Source of the DNA: Volutella citrinella
Taxonomy: Eukaryota > Ascomycota > Sordariomycetes > Hypocreales > Nectriaceae
Assembly: GCA_034401135.1 (NCBI GenBank)
Contig: JAWZSP010000010.1
Location: 496,001 to 560,000 of the forward strand
Reading direction: 5' to 3'
DNA length: 64,000 nucleotides
Below, in pieces: positions 32,266 through 43,783 of the stretch (its first letter is position 1; every line of letters starts with the position of its first letter). The notes below the pieces were generated by a model. That model had not been told where the DNA came from. It did not search any database and was given only the letters and a program-made list of their open reading frames with translations. Both the position numbers and the translations under genes were made by a program.

Positions 32266-33190
32266 ATGTCTTTTCTTATATTACTACTTATCCTACCAAC
32301 TATTATATCTGCAGTCGATGCCCCCGCTTATGATGGCCTCCAGCTTCAATGGCAAGACACATTTGAAGGTGGTGCTGGCTTTCCTCCTAATGAGACAGAG
32401 TGGAATATTATCACCAATATCAATGTGAATAATGAGCTACAGCAGTATACTACGAGTTCTAATAACATTCAACTCTCTGGTGGCCAGACACTACAGATCA
32501 CTCCAAGAAATGTAAATAGCCAGTGGACGTCTGGCCGTATCGAGTCCAAACGATCTTGGGTGACTGATGCTGGCGGGCAATTGCGTGTGGAGGCCAAGAT
32601 TCGATTTGGGTACGCGGAAAATGCCCGTAAACAGGGAATCTGGCCAGCCTTCTGGATGCTCGGCCAGAGTATTCGTGAGGGAATTACGTGGCCAGCCTGT
32701 GGCGAAATTGATATAATGGAGCGCGTGAATGGTCTTTCAGTAGGCTACGGCACGCTTCATTGTGGTTATGAAGGCGGTGGCCCGTGTAACGAACCCCGAG
32801 GGCTTGGTAGCGAAGTCCCGGTCCCTGATAACGAATTTCATCGCTGGGCATTGGCCATCGATCGTACATCAGGCTACTGGCTGACCGAGATGATTGTCTG
32901 GTATCTAGATGACCAGCCTTACCACTCGATCACTGGACAAACTGTGGGCGATGAAATAGCGTGGGCGGCGTTAGCTCATTCTCCGATGTACATTCTCTTC
33001 AATGTTGCCGTTGGGGGCAACTGGCCTGTAAGTAACTACTATGAGCCTCCTCTCACTATTCGAGACAACTGACATTGTCTCGGCCCAGGGTTACCCGGAT
33101 GAGTTTACAGAGAGCGGCCCCGGTAATATGATGGAAGTATTATACGTTGCTGTGTATAAACAAAATATTGGACAAGATGTGATTATATAG
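32266..33190 (+). CDS. secreted GH16 beta-glucanase-like enzyme, 287 aa
   Basis: Glycoside hydrolase family 16, which cleaves beta-1,3(4)-glucans outside the cell. ATG 32266 begins a signal peptide (MSFLILLLILPTIISA). Exons 32266-33027 and 33089-33190 join in phase (GTAAGT donor, CTGAC branch, CCCAG acceptor). The active-site loop WPACGEIDIMERVNG gives the E-x-D-x-x-E triad, with E147 as nucleophile and E152 as acid/base by family rule. ARKQGIWPAFWMLG and FNVAVGGNWP are further family blocks, and the second exon supplies the last strand, MEVLYVAVYKQ. Length is normal for a single-domain enzyme. No carbohydrate-binding module or GPI tail. Probable role in wall remodelling or in attack on plant or fungal glucans. 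Confidence 0.9.
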
Positions 33191-33626
33191 AAGATGTGCG
33201 TGCTTGCTCTCCTCTGATAGCCACAGCTATATTTCAAAGAGTTGAAAAATATTAAATAGCTTAGCTATTAGTTAACCAGGGCCACTAGGGTATTATCTAT
33301 CCGTCTGTTTAGTTAGTAAACTAGAACTCTATATCTCCCTCTACACTAGTGACAACAAGACTTGTCCAACACTTATCCCAAACTTCGAGCTTGCGTAGTT
33401 CATTGACAGCTGCTAGCCCGTAATAAGTGCGGGGCAGCCCTTCCTCAGTTTTGTGACAGGGAGCCATAAGGTGGTGTAGGATTTCGCGAAGTCAACAAAC
33501 CTCCCAGGGTTGTGAAAGGCAATAGCTTGCGCAGACGGCAGCCGCAATATATGATAGACCAGCGCCCCCCTCACCCAGTCTTAACAAATACCCTCAACCC
33601 AACCTACCAGGCTCAAGGACAATAGC
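33191..33626. other. no gene; convergent 3' ends
   Basis: Between the 3' ends of the GH16 and APH-like genes. Nothing recognised. Confidence 0.5.
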
Positions 33627-34727
33627 TCACGATCCAGCAACGTATTGCCAGTCCAATTTTTTCCAATTCAGCCAAGTTTTTCCGTTTTCATTAAACCCAT
33701 GCCGTTGTAGAGCAGTCCAAATACGACTGGCATAGTCATTGATTGTATAGCCGTCGGGTATTGGTCCGTTATGTACCATGCCCAGGGCCCGAGCGAAGTT
33801 CACTCCGATCCATTGCTTAGGAACAAATTCAGCTGCCTGCCAGTCGACAATGCCGATTTTCTTTCTTTTCAGATCGATGACGACATTCGTAGGTCCTTGG
33901 TCTCCATGATAAAGACAGTATGGTGGGTTTATTGGGAATCCGAGCTTTTCACAGTTGAATAGTTCGTTGGTGGCATCCTTCCGCCTCCAAGCGGGGCGAA
34001 AGCCTCTTGATTCCACGATAGTCCCATCTACTCCTGCGCCTAACTGGTTGGAGACCAAGGCAGCAATCTCAACGCAGGATTGAGCGATCAGTTCCGCATA
34101 AAAGTCTTTCGTCTCGTCGTCAAGATCCCACCAGATAGCTTCAGCTGGCTCTCCAGGAACTGCTCTTGTGATAAGAAAATAGCGATTATCGTAAGTTTCT
34201 TGGTAGACAATCGACGGCAATTCAAATGTGCGCTCGGGAAGCCGGCTCTGGAGCGTACCAAGGGTGATGTGTTCCTGGGTTGAGTCGCAGTGAACGATAT
34301 GGTGCATCTTGATGTAGACATCCCCGATTTTATAGACGCATTTAGCTGTGACATTGGCGAGGTCGGCATCTTCCCAGACCTCATCAGATATGGGGTCAGC
34401 ACAAGCAATATGCACGAGCTCGGGTTCATCGCCAGGCTGCCAGGGCCGTGAGGTTGGGGGGGTCAGAGGTGCTTTACATATCGCGTAGAAGCACTCATCC
34501 ATTGCGACCCAGGTATCGATAAGTCCGACCGTATGTTTCGGCCAAGGTTCATGACGTCGGCGGGCGAGAATGGTGTGGTCTCCAATGAGCCACGAATCCT
34601 CATCAATAACGGTGAGGGCGAACATTGGCGCACGCTGTTTAACTGGCACATGGTCAGACGAAAGAAAATGCAAGGGCTTTTCTTCCATAGAGCCCAGCAT
34701 ATCGCGATATTGCTCGACGGGATTCAT
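33627..34727 (-). CDS. aminoglycoside-phosphotransferase-fold kinase, 366 aa
   Basis: APH/choline-kinase-fold protein of the large fungal set whose substrates are mostly unknown. One exon from ATG 34727 (a GTG lies upstream). The N-lobe has a Lys-containing strand VYKIGDVYIK at about 132-141. The Brenner motif LYHGDQGPTNVVID at about 273-285 supplies the catalytic Asp and Asn, and IGIVDWQAAEFVPKQW at about 291-306 supplies the metal-binding Asp. All key residues are present and the length is typical, so it is likely active. These proteins do not imply antibiotic resistance; most act on small metabolites. Confidence 0.85.
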   Translation of the reverse strand: MNPVEQYRDMLGSMEEKPLHFLSSDHVPVKQRAPMFALTVIDEDSWLIGDHTILARRRHEPWPKHTVGLIDTWVAMDECFYAICKAPLTPPTSRPWQPGDEPELVHIACADPISDEVWEDADLANVTAKCVYKIGDVYIKMHHIVHCDSTQEHITLGTLQSRLPERTFELPSIVYQETYDNRYFLITRAVPGEPAEAIWWDLDDETKDFYAELIAQSCVEIAALVSNQLGAGVDGTIVESRGFRPAWRRKDATNELFNCEKLGFPINPPYCLYHGDQGPTNVVIDLKRKKIGIVDWQAAEFVPKQWIGVNFARALGMVHNGPIPDGYTINDYASRIWTALQRHGFNENGKTWLNWKKLDWQYVAGS

Positions 34728-35273
34728 GGTGGCCTGCGACAAATGCACGATCTGTAGGCGTGGTTCTCAGAATTGGCCACAAACGTGGCCACTTACTAAC
34801 GTAAAGCTTGGCCACGCCACGTGACGTCGGCTATCATGGTGGGGTAACGAGGATGGCACCCGACAAGTCCCATGAGGAGAAGAATGTTGATCGATGTTGT
34901 AGTTGGAAAATTTGCTCATATTTCGATGGCATTACCTGTTTATTAACAATCCGTAAAGAAAATATCTATTGCTCCCTCTACACGCGCACATTGGCTATCT
35001 GCTGGACCCGCAATTCTTCTCTATGAATCCGTCACTTAAGAGCAACAAATTCGTCCGCGCCGCAGCCACTCGCGTATGGTAACATGCAAGAGGATGCCCG
35101 ATTGTTGCCTGAGGCTGTGATGCTCCGGCTAATATAGAAGGATAAAGTTCGTTCGCTTCCCCGCTTCCCGTTCTTTCCATGTTTCTCTCGACACCATTGC
35201 TCATCTTTTGCCCATCTGGCCTGGTACTAGCTTTTCGACTACCTTTAAGGAGTATCTCCAACCGATTTCCACT
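34728..35273. other. shared upstream region, no gene
   Basis: Lies between the heads of the APH-like gene and the 35274 gene. Nothing else recognised. Confidence 0.4.
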
Positions 35274-35480
35274 ATGGCTAATTGCCCTAGCTGTGGTTAT
35301 AACCATGTCACAAAGCAAACACCTTTTACCTGCGGTCGAGAAATTACCAAGACTAAAGAAGTTGAAGTCCCTGATGGAAAGGGAGGATACAGAACGGAAA
35401 CCCAAGAGTATAAGGAGACATGCTATGGACAAGTTCCCGGCCATGTACCAGGTATGAACCCAAAGATGTTAAATGATTAA
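35274..35480 (+). CDS. small Cys-containing conserved-type protein, 68 aa
   Basis: ATG 35274 in a good context. MANCPSCGYNHVTK begins with C-x2-C; further Cys in FTCGREI and ETCYGQVPGH give a possible four-Cys zinc knuckle spread over about 55 residues. The centre is Lys/Glu/Gly-rich (VEVPDGKGGYRTET). No family is recognised with certainty. Its small size and clean composition suggest a real gene. Confidence 0.45.
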   Translation: MANCPSCGYNHVTKQTPFTCGREITKTKEVEVPDGKGGYRTETQEYKETCYGQVPGHVPGMNPKMLND

Positions 35481-35726
35481 ATGCAAACGCTAACAGCTCA
35501 AAGCTTAAAGTTAAGGCCTGTATATAAGACATTAGCAACAGCCCCACTTCAGAGCTATGCTGGTGGGAAGCTGACCCATGATCTGCCGCGGTATTGAAGT
35601 TTATACCACACAGTCAATTAACTAGCAGCTTCACCATAATTACAACCTTGGCCAAGTATTATTGACAACTGTTGAAATGCTGAGAAAAAAGAGGTATCGG
35701 CTGCTGCTACTGGGTTTGCCAAGCTC
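35481..35726. other. short intergenic stretch
   Basis: Convergent 3' region of the 35274 gene and the minus-strand 35727-36222 gene. Confidence 0.4.
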
Positions 35727-36222
35727 TTAGAGATGCGCAACAAGGCTACCCAAAACCGCACACCATAGGACAAGATATCCCACCTTCGAGCTCGCGGAAG
35801 CAACTGACCCCATATCAGGGGAGTTCGTAGGAGTGGGTGTTGGTGTTCTATGCGTCATTGAGAGGATTAATTCATCCGAAGAAGGCAATTCATGAAGCAC
35901 ATCGTGAGATGGGGTCCGTATCGGCCGTATCGGGGACGTATCCGTGAACAGCTTCTCCACAGGCGTCATGGCAACGCGTTGTGTCGTCATGGATACAGCA
36001 GATGCAGGTGTAGTATCAGGTGTTATTTCGTATGGCGGGTAGCAATAGCACAGAGAGGTAGACTAATTGCCTCGTTAGCCTTCAAACAGATGGTAGCGTC
36101 TGGGGTTTTACATCGAGCTGGCCACCAAGAAGTGTGCGGATCATCTGCGTATTGCTCTCCGGAATTGACACAAGAGAGGTGCTTGTTGTATTTGTTGTCT
36201 GTGGCAGGGCGCTGATTGTCAT
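35727..36222 (-). CDS. Ser/Thr-rich protein with a hydrophobic C-terminus, 148 aa
   Basis: Exons 36222-36112 and 36062-35727 join in phase (GTAAAA donor, GCTAAC branch, ATTAG acceptor), giving 447 nt. The product is Thr/Ser/Pro-rich (LPQTTNTTSTSLVS; THRTPTPTPTNSPDM), with CYCYPP in the middle and a hydrophobic end (KVGYLVLWCAVLGSLVAHL) typical of a GPI signal or a tail anchor. No N-terminal signal peptide is obvious, so an upstream exon may be missing. Role unknown. Confidence 0.4.
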
Positions 36223-37282
36223 TTGTACTTGATGGCGGGCAAGAGTCGACCATCTCCGGCTAAATCAGTATGCAACCTTGACGGCCGATATTAGGCAACT
36301 CCGGGCACACTTTATTGTCAAGAACCTCTTGTTTGATGAGTGCTATCAACCCGATAGCTCTCGAAACGATCTACTAACGTCGCCAGTCCGGCCAACTTTG
36401 ACCGAAGTACGTCTGAACAGCTGAACTCGTTAGATATAGTGTTATACAGCAGTGGAGATTCTCCCAACGGGCCAAATCGGCTTTTTCTGTGTAAGGAAGA
36501 CAGAAGCAGCTCACTGTCTTCATACGTTCAGTGTATAGTACATTCAAAGGCGAAACAAGCGTCGCCCTGTCTCTGAGTTAATTTTCCTAGAAAGGGGCAG
36601 CTTTTGGCTCTATAAGTCTGCGGGGCTATTCTCGGCTTTTACTATTTATTTATCCTTACAGGGGAGCTGAAATTGTCCCCAACGGCAGCTCTACTTGTGT
36701 CTCTGTTTCGTTTCTATAGTCCAAGATGAGCCTTGTAATCTTGCTCCCGAACTGAAGGGCAATGCCTTCAGAAAATGGCATGAAAATAGACTTTTCTTTC
36801 CTATCACAGCATACTGAGCAATTTCAGCCACCCTCGCTTGGGCTTGTTCATGATACATGATGTGCTGCTAATAAGTGACTCAATCAGGAATCAACAGCCG
36901 GACGTCCCCAGTACAGCTGCTACGCCTGCGCCAATGCGGCGATGTTTAGCAGCTATTGGTCACTACGGCACTATACAGCGGGATAAGAAGATTTTAGGGA
37001 GCCCATCAGCTTGATATACTCCCTCAGGCACCTACATAGGCGCAGAGGTGTACCAAACTTATTTCTAATACTATTTTTGCCGGATGCACTGTCAGCGGCA
37101 TCAACGTCAACAGCATTATTAGAGCAGCCACCGCACTGACGCATATTATGGATTAATGAGTTCTTTATTTTAACTCCCCTCAGAGAACTGTAAGCAAAGA
37201 GTACAGAAAGCCCTCAATAACCCCTAACGTTGTTCTGTCCCTCTCCGTGCGTCATGTTAATTCTTTTCATAAACTCAATTGC
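36223..37282. other. no gene seen
   Basis: About 1 kb without a supported frame; AT-rich towards 37.1 kb. It contains the 3' flank of the patatin gene. Confidence 0.4.
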
Positions 37283-40200
37283 TCACTGTTCGACTCGATG
37301 TTTTTGCCGCTTACATGATAGCTCTGGAGATTCTCCCGTGAGCTTCCTTTTTCTATGATCCGAAGTACCGAAGCACATGTCAAGTCCTTGTCGTCGAATA
37401 AGCCACTCTAGCGTGAAAGGCGAACCGCTTATATCGAATCCTTGGGTATTTTGGACTAACTTTATAGAAAATCGCGCTGTGAGGCTGGGCATGGAAAATC
37501 GTACACTGTATGTAAAGTCTACGTCAATATCGTCTTGGATGAACTTTCGTGTTTGAGCACCAAGCTGAAGAGATGACCCCTCTTCCCATAGCTGCTGGAC
37601 AAATGCTTTATATTGAGGAGTGCCTGCTCGCAGTCGGCAGGTAATCGAGCCAGTGCATTGATATGCACCAGAGGAGAAGGTTGGGTGCCTCTCATCTAGT
37701 TGAAAGAGGAACAGCTCTGCACGGAGATGAAGACACATCTCACGCAAATCTGGCGAACCTCTCACCGTTTCCCACGCTAGCTGAAACAAGGCGTCCATCT
37801 TGTCAACTTCGTCAAGTAGCGGTCTGTGTTCTGCAAAGTCAAGATCGAAGCGAAAGAACTTGGTGCTTTCACTTGTCTTGTAGTGACTGCGAAGATGTTT
37901 CCATGCATCTTTCGATCCAGTCGGCCTCCATAGAGCCCTCCAAAGGCGCATGGGGAACCATTGCGATAGCATGCCGGGTGGGCCTCCTTCGCCGCCAATA
38001 ATTGAGCCTGTACCTAATGATACTACAACACTAGGATCTATACCATCAGGACTAAGTGCCACTGCCTCCCTAATAGCGATGCAGGCTGGGTTGTTCTGTG
38101 TGATTCCGCCATCTTGGAAGGTGCCATGATGTGGTATAACCTCGGGAGGAAAGTAGCTAGTGTCATTAGTTACACGAACAAAATATAGAAGAATTGCGGT
38201 AAAAGATGCATACTACGGTGCTGCTGTTGCGCCTCGAGCACTGCATGATTGTGAGTATAGACACGAGAAGCTGCATAGTCGAGACGTACACTTGCGACCA
38301 TGTAGGTGGCTCTAAATCCCCATGTACTTTCAGATGGCTATAATCTGGTCTAATTTAGCGGTTATATCGTTTTAAAATACAAGGGGCTCACCTGTGTCTT
38401 GCTCCCTTCTGCCGATTCCATTGTAGTTGGTCGCGAGCACAATGTTCCCGTCGGAAACTCTGGTTAATGTGACACCAACGTTGGTGCCTAAGCTTGTAGC
38501 ATGCGACGTGTTTGTTATATATCGATTCTTCTCGTAAATGGATTCGAGAAGCTGTCTCAATCCATCAGCATTGTACTTGCTATCTGTCACGAAAGCGTTC
38601 ATGAGGCTGATGAGCTTGGCAACGCAGGACAGCCCCGGAACGCGAGAGAGAAGGGCTAGCATCCAGCAGCTCTTTTGGGAGAAAGAGGCTTCCGCAAATC
38701 TCTTGAGGTTGGCCATACAGTCGTCGATATTCCATCCTAGAATGTCAAGGCTGATCACGCTTAACGCTCCTTCATTCTGGGTTAATATTTGCCATACTAT
38801 CATCAGTTTTTATCACGCACCGGAGCTAGTGCCCATCTTAATATCAAAATGCCTCTGAACTTCAAAGCTCGGTATGCGCATTTCGTCTTGTATAGCCTTG
38901 AGGAATCCAAGTGGTGCCGCTCCACGGATGCCACCCCCATCAATGCTCAGTACTCGAATTCGGCACGTCTCAGGGATAATGCGTATTGACAGGCCAGGCA
39001 ATGAAGCACCACAGATGTGACAGCAACTAGCTAAAAAGAGCCAGGGGTCCGCTGCGCTCTTTGGGTAGAATGTCCTGACACAGTGTTCACAGATGAAATG
39101 GCCACACGGCAGTTGATACTTTGGTCGGCGCCTAATACAACTGAAACATGTATCTATTGAGGTCAATTTGGATAAAACCTCTCTGTGACTTGCCAGCTGT
39201 GTCTTGTGCCATTCAAGGGATGTGCCAACGCCCTGAAACTGTGCAAACTGTGTGAACAGACTGGATGATACGAGTCTCACAATCTCTAAAGGGGAAACAG
39301 TGCTCTTAGAGGCTGAGACGAACTCGCTACTAGCACGAGAACAAGGCTGCTGGTACAGTTCTTCGAAGACTTGATAAGGATCAAACACTAATCATGATCA
39401 GAGAGCACATCAGACGAGGAAATGGTGCGTAGCATACAGTGCATATCGGGCAGGTAATGATCGAGCAGAAGGCTTGACGCAATCAGCGGGATGGCTACAT
39501 TTTGAACCGAGTCTGCAGAATGAGATTTCTCTAAAAAGGTTAAAATATGCCGTGACAGGTCCTGAGGCACACCGTGATGCTCGCGAGAGGATTGCACAAA
39601 GTTGAATGGTTCAGGAGCCGAGTTCATGGCTTGTTTTGTGCTGTAGTGAAGGAATGCGGCTAAATGCTGAACCGAGAATAAAAGATTAGCCCTCCTTCGA
39701 GACTGCCTACTACAGTCAAGTGCGTTACAGAGCGCCGCACCAAGCGCTTGCCAGTGTCGTGCCTTCGACAGTCTTGGCACGCCAACAAGGGTCACATCTT
39801 GGAAACTATCATTCAGACCCATTGGCCCCCGGCTTTCTAGAAACCTCTCAAGCGCCATAGTATGTTGTGCTTTCTTTTCTTTGCCCACAACTAGAAGCAA
39901 TCGCGGCCGTACTTGGCCTATTGAGGCCCGACCTCTTTGAATCCATGCTTCTAGTCGTTCGAACGAAGCATCTAGGCCTCCAATATCATTTACAAATACA
40001 CAAACGACATCTGCGAAGGGAAAAACAGTCTTGTGTAAAATACAATCGTGGGAAAGACCCATTTGATTCGCTTGCGTAGGCTCTGTATGGCTGTACGGAG
40101 TAACTTCATGGCATGAATGAGCTCTCACGCCTCGTGGCTTATGTTGGTGTCTGGGCACATCAGTGTCAACGACTATGACTTTTCTTCTTGGGTCATCTCG

Positions 40201-40446
40201 AATGATTGATGTGAAAAGATGCACTTCGCCTCCAGCTCTCGAACGAGCCCGCTCGTGCTGGAAGATTATTTTCCTTAGAGCGATTTGTTTTTCCTGGCCG
40301 CCGATCAATACCAAAACCCCAGCGGTATCTGATTGAGGGCTCGAAAAGTCCTGTAGCAGTCGCCGGGGCCGATCGGTTACCTCCAAACCAGCTTCCTGGC
40401 CGGTGCTCCATGGTTTGAGCCAACAAGTGTGCCTACAGCGGCTCAT
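37283..40446 (-). CDS. patatin-like phospholipase with N-terminal GTPase-like region and RING finger, 968 aa
   Basis: Fungal patatin-like phospholipase (PLP) with a RING finger. Six exons close in phase to 969 codons: 40446-39438, 39387-38821, 38769-38392, 38344-38290, 38240-38217 and 38156-37283. The N-terminal third has a GVLVLIGGQ strand and PFADVVCVFVNDIGGL, a module typical of this family and reminiscent of P-loop proteins but with no clear P-loop here. A RING at about 417-463 reads CFSC, CGHFICEHC and CCHIC. The patatin domain has IDGGGIRG at about 485-492 (oxyanion loop), the nucleophile elbow GTSSG at about 522-526, and DGG at about 693-695 completing the Ser-Asp dyad. Exon 5 is only 24 nt and encodes ARGATAAP, equivalent to the conserved ARATSAAP. 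ATG 40446 was chosen because the family start lines up there. It likely hydrolyses membrane lipids; such proteins are implicated in fungal immunity-like systems and are frequent Starship cargo. Confidence 0.9.
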
Positions 40447-40784
40447 TATTAATGACCAGAGAGAGGGAAGGATACGACATCGCGAGACTGGGTTTAAATA
40501 CGTAAAACTAGCAGCTTGATAGCTTTTCGAAGTTACATCACGGCCATTTTCTGCTTTCTGCCTTATTCTGCTCCACAATGCAAGTCCGTCTGAGCTGCAG
40601 CTGAAAGATGTTTTACGTCGGCCTGACTCGATTGATACAGTACTACAACCTGTATAAGGCTGTTTATTGGACCTAAAGGCAGAATTTGGCTGATGGTGGG
40701 TATTTAATGATTCGGCTGATTTAAAAGCTATCATCCTCCCTCCTACAGTCAGAAGAGCGATGCGGGCTCCCATACCAACTAAGC
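40447..40784. promoter_or_regulatory. bidirectional promoter region between patatin and CSC1 genes
   Basis: 338 nt separate the two divergent start codons. No TATA box is obvious. The short spacing suggests shared regulation, which is an inference from layout only. Confidence 0.45.
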
Positions 40785-43638
40785 ATGGGGACCTTGGACT
40801 CAATAAGCAGCTTGCACTCTATTAGGGCTGATGGTAGTAAACAGCCCGGAAGCGCTCAAGATGATCAGGGCATTAGTGTAATAAGCTTTGCTACTGCCGT
40901 TAGTAGCGGGTCCATTGTTTTCATCTTCCAGTTTATTTTATTTTTAGTGCTAAGAAACTATGTAACTCGAGTTTTGTACGTCTACCAATATCTACAGGTG
41001 TCAGTATGCTAATAATTTAAATAGCAAGTCGAAAACCTTCTTGGCTCCTCCACAAGAGCAGCTGAGCTGGCAAAGGGCTGGTCATGTGGCCACAATGAAG
41101 TGGCTTTGGAAGGTTCGCGATGAAGAGATGATAAACAAGTGTGGACTCGACGCGTACTTTTTCCTCCGATACTTACAGATTCTTCTTCGGGTCTTCACCC
41201 CAATCGCACTAGTCGTGATACCCGTTTTAGTTCCACTGAACTATATTGATGGACGGGGCAGCCAGCTCAACAGGCTTGAGGGCCACACTGAGTACCAGGT
41301 CACTGGGCTAGACACCCTGGCATGGGGGAATGTTCGAGCAGGTAACAATCACCGCTATTGGGCTCATTTAATCATGGCAGTAGCTGTGACTGCTTGGACT
41401 TGCTTTGTATTCTTTCGGGAGTTGAGAAAGTATATAGAAGTGCGACAGAAGTATCTTACCAGTGACGAACATCGAACCAGGCCATCCTCAGCGACAATCC
41501 TTGTTAACTCCATCCCAACTTCCATGAGAACCGAAGAGAAATTGAGGGACGTGTTTTCATTGTTCCCGGGTGGGGTCAAGCGTGTGTGGTTGAATAGGGA
41601 CTTTTCCTCCCTAAGCGAAAGAATTAGTCGCCGCGATGCTGTGCATCGGAGGCTTGAACAAGCCGAAACACTTTATATCACGGCTATTCACCGTGTCGAG
41701 AGAAAGAGCGGGAAAACTTGTCTAGTGTCGGAGGAGCGTTTAAATCCATTGACTGAACATCAAAATATCGAAACAAGAGCCTTGTGCTCTGATCGCCGCT
41801 GGGGTCGCATGGCAAGCTTTCGGTGGATTGATCTTACTGGTCGAAAGCATAGATCTTCATGTGGTTACCATAATGGCTCGAAAGAATGCAAACCTATTCA
41901 TGACATCGATGGAGCCCGCAGTAAAGTGCCACGCCCTACCCACCGATTACCGCTCTTAGATTGGCAATGGATACCAAATATTACAGCACTAGGTAAAAAA
42001 GTTGACACAATTGATTGGTGTCTAAGGGAGCTAGAGGGCCTGAATGCCGACATTGAGGAATGTCAGGAGAAGGCCGATATGTTTCCCCTCCTGGACTCGG
42101 CCTTCATCCAATTTCATTTACAGATCGCAGCAAACATGGCCTGCCAAAGCGAAATACACTCTCTTCCAGGACGGATGACCCCTAGAAACATTGGGTTTTG
42201 TCCCAAAGAGATTATTTGGCCAAGCCTGGCCATTTCGAATAGGGCAAGTTGGGCGCGATCAGTGACGACATACATTATTTTGGCGATCATGATTTCTATG
42301 TGGTCCGTCCCTGTAGCATGGACGGGGGCGTTGAGCCAGATAGACCCGCTTATTAGGAGTAAAAGCTCTTTGGCTTTCCTCTACCGAACGGATAGGGCAC
42401 GAAAGGTGCTGCAGGCAATTGCTGGTCTGCTCCCAAGTGTGGTGTTAGCATTACTGCTCTATTTCCTTCCACTACTGCTAGAAGCTCTAGCAGAGTTCAA
42501 GGGCGTAAAGACAGAAAGGCTCAAGCACGGATTCGTACAAACTTTCTACTTTATTTTTCTTTTTATTCAAGTCTTTTTGGTAGTTTCCATTGCCTCATTC
42601 TTTACAGCATCCATCCAGGAGTGGGCGAGCAACGTGCAAGAGCTACAGAAGGCGAGCAACGTGCTTGACATATTGGCCCTGAATCTACCAAAAGCGGCGA
42701 ATTACTTCTTCTCCTATATGATCTTACAGTCTCTATCAGCTAGCTCTGCTACACTGCTTCAGATGGGAACTTTGATCCTCCGCTACCTAATCGGCCCAAT
42801 CATCGATTCAACAGCACGTGCCAAATGGCTGCGCTTCACAGCGCCCATTTCTATTCGATGGAGCGCGGTATTCCCCGTGTATACCAATTTCGCATGCATC
42901 GCGCTTATATACTGCATTATTTCTCCCCTCATATCCGCATTTGCCGTTCTGACCTTCACTTTGTTATGGGCCGCTCAGCGCTACATGATACTCTACGTAT
43001 ATCAGTCTGACTATGATACTGGAGGGACTTTCTATCCCCGTGCTATTAATCAAACCTTTACAGGCTTATATGTGATGGAACTTTGTCTTGCTGGGTTATT
43101 TCTGATCATTAAAGACGAGAAAGGACAATTATCATGCACGGCACAGGGTATCATCATGATTATACTTCTAGTTGCTACTGTTCTCTTCCAGATATTTCTC
43201 AACCAAACCTTCGCGCCCTTGTTCCACTACCTACCTGCACTGAATAAGGATTATGAGCTTGGTGCTTATTCCCAGAACTCCCTTTGCGGACCCTCTAATA
43301 TGAGAAGCTTTGAGCGCGAAACCGATCACTATAATAGAAGTGCAGAGGTAGCCGCAAAGAGAATTGACTGTAGCGGAATGCCGACACTACTGAAAGACGT
43401 TCCCATAAGTGTACGAGATAACCTTACGCATAATGCGTTTGAACATCACGCCTTGCGGGCTCGTCGCCCCGTTGTATGGGTTCCGAAGGACAACGCCGGG
43501 TCCAGCGATGAGGAGGTCCGAAAGTCGATGAAACACGTTTCTATCTCAAATCATGGAGCTTACATCAACTCGAAAGGCAAGGTGGCATTCAACTTGTGCC
43601 CACCAGATCTCATGGAGTTCGATCAAGTTCGGCTATGA
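40785..43638 (+). CDS. CSC1/OSCA/TMEM63-family cation channel, 934 aa
   Basis: Calcium-permeable, stress- or stretch-gated cation channel family (formerly DUF221; yeast Csc1, plant OSCA). Exons 40785-40975 and 41025-43638 join in phase (GTACGT donor, GCTAATAAT branch, AATAG acceptor) so that RVFKSKTFLAPPQEQ reads through the join. Exon 1 holds the first membrane helix. The second part starts with KCGLDAYFFLRYLQILLRVF, the family landmark after the first helix, followed by another helix, a cytosolic RRM-like domain at about 160-400 (ATILVNSIPTSM; SAFIQFHLQIAANMACQS), and a bundle of at least seven helices from about 400 to 790 (including FVQTFYFIFLFIQVFLVV and YILHYF-type cores). The C-terminal tail is soluble. 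All parts are present and the length is normal. Confidence 0.9.
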
Positions 43639-43783
43639 GAAACCTTAGAGCAAAAACACAAGGTATAGATAGAAAGCAGGCTGAATGCCCCCTATAATAT
43701 GAGTGTTATATAGTCGGCAGTGGCAATTGTCTAGAATCTATTATAGTACGGACTGATACTTAAGATAATACAGGCTAGGAAAA

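Noticed and set aside
40447..40803. N-terminal extension of the patatin ORF to 40803
   Set aside because: The extension would overlap the start of the CSC1 gene and lacks family similarity; the family start lines up with ATG 40446.
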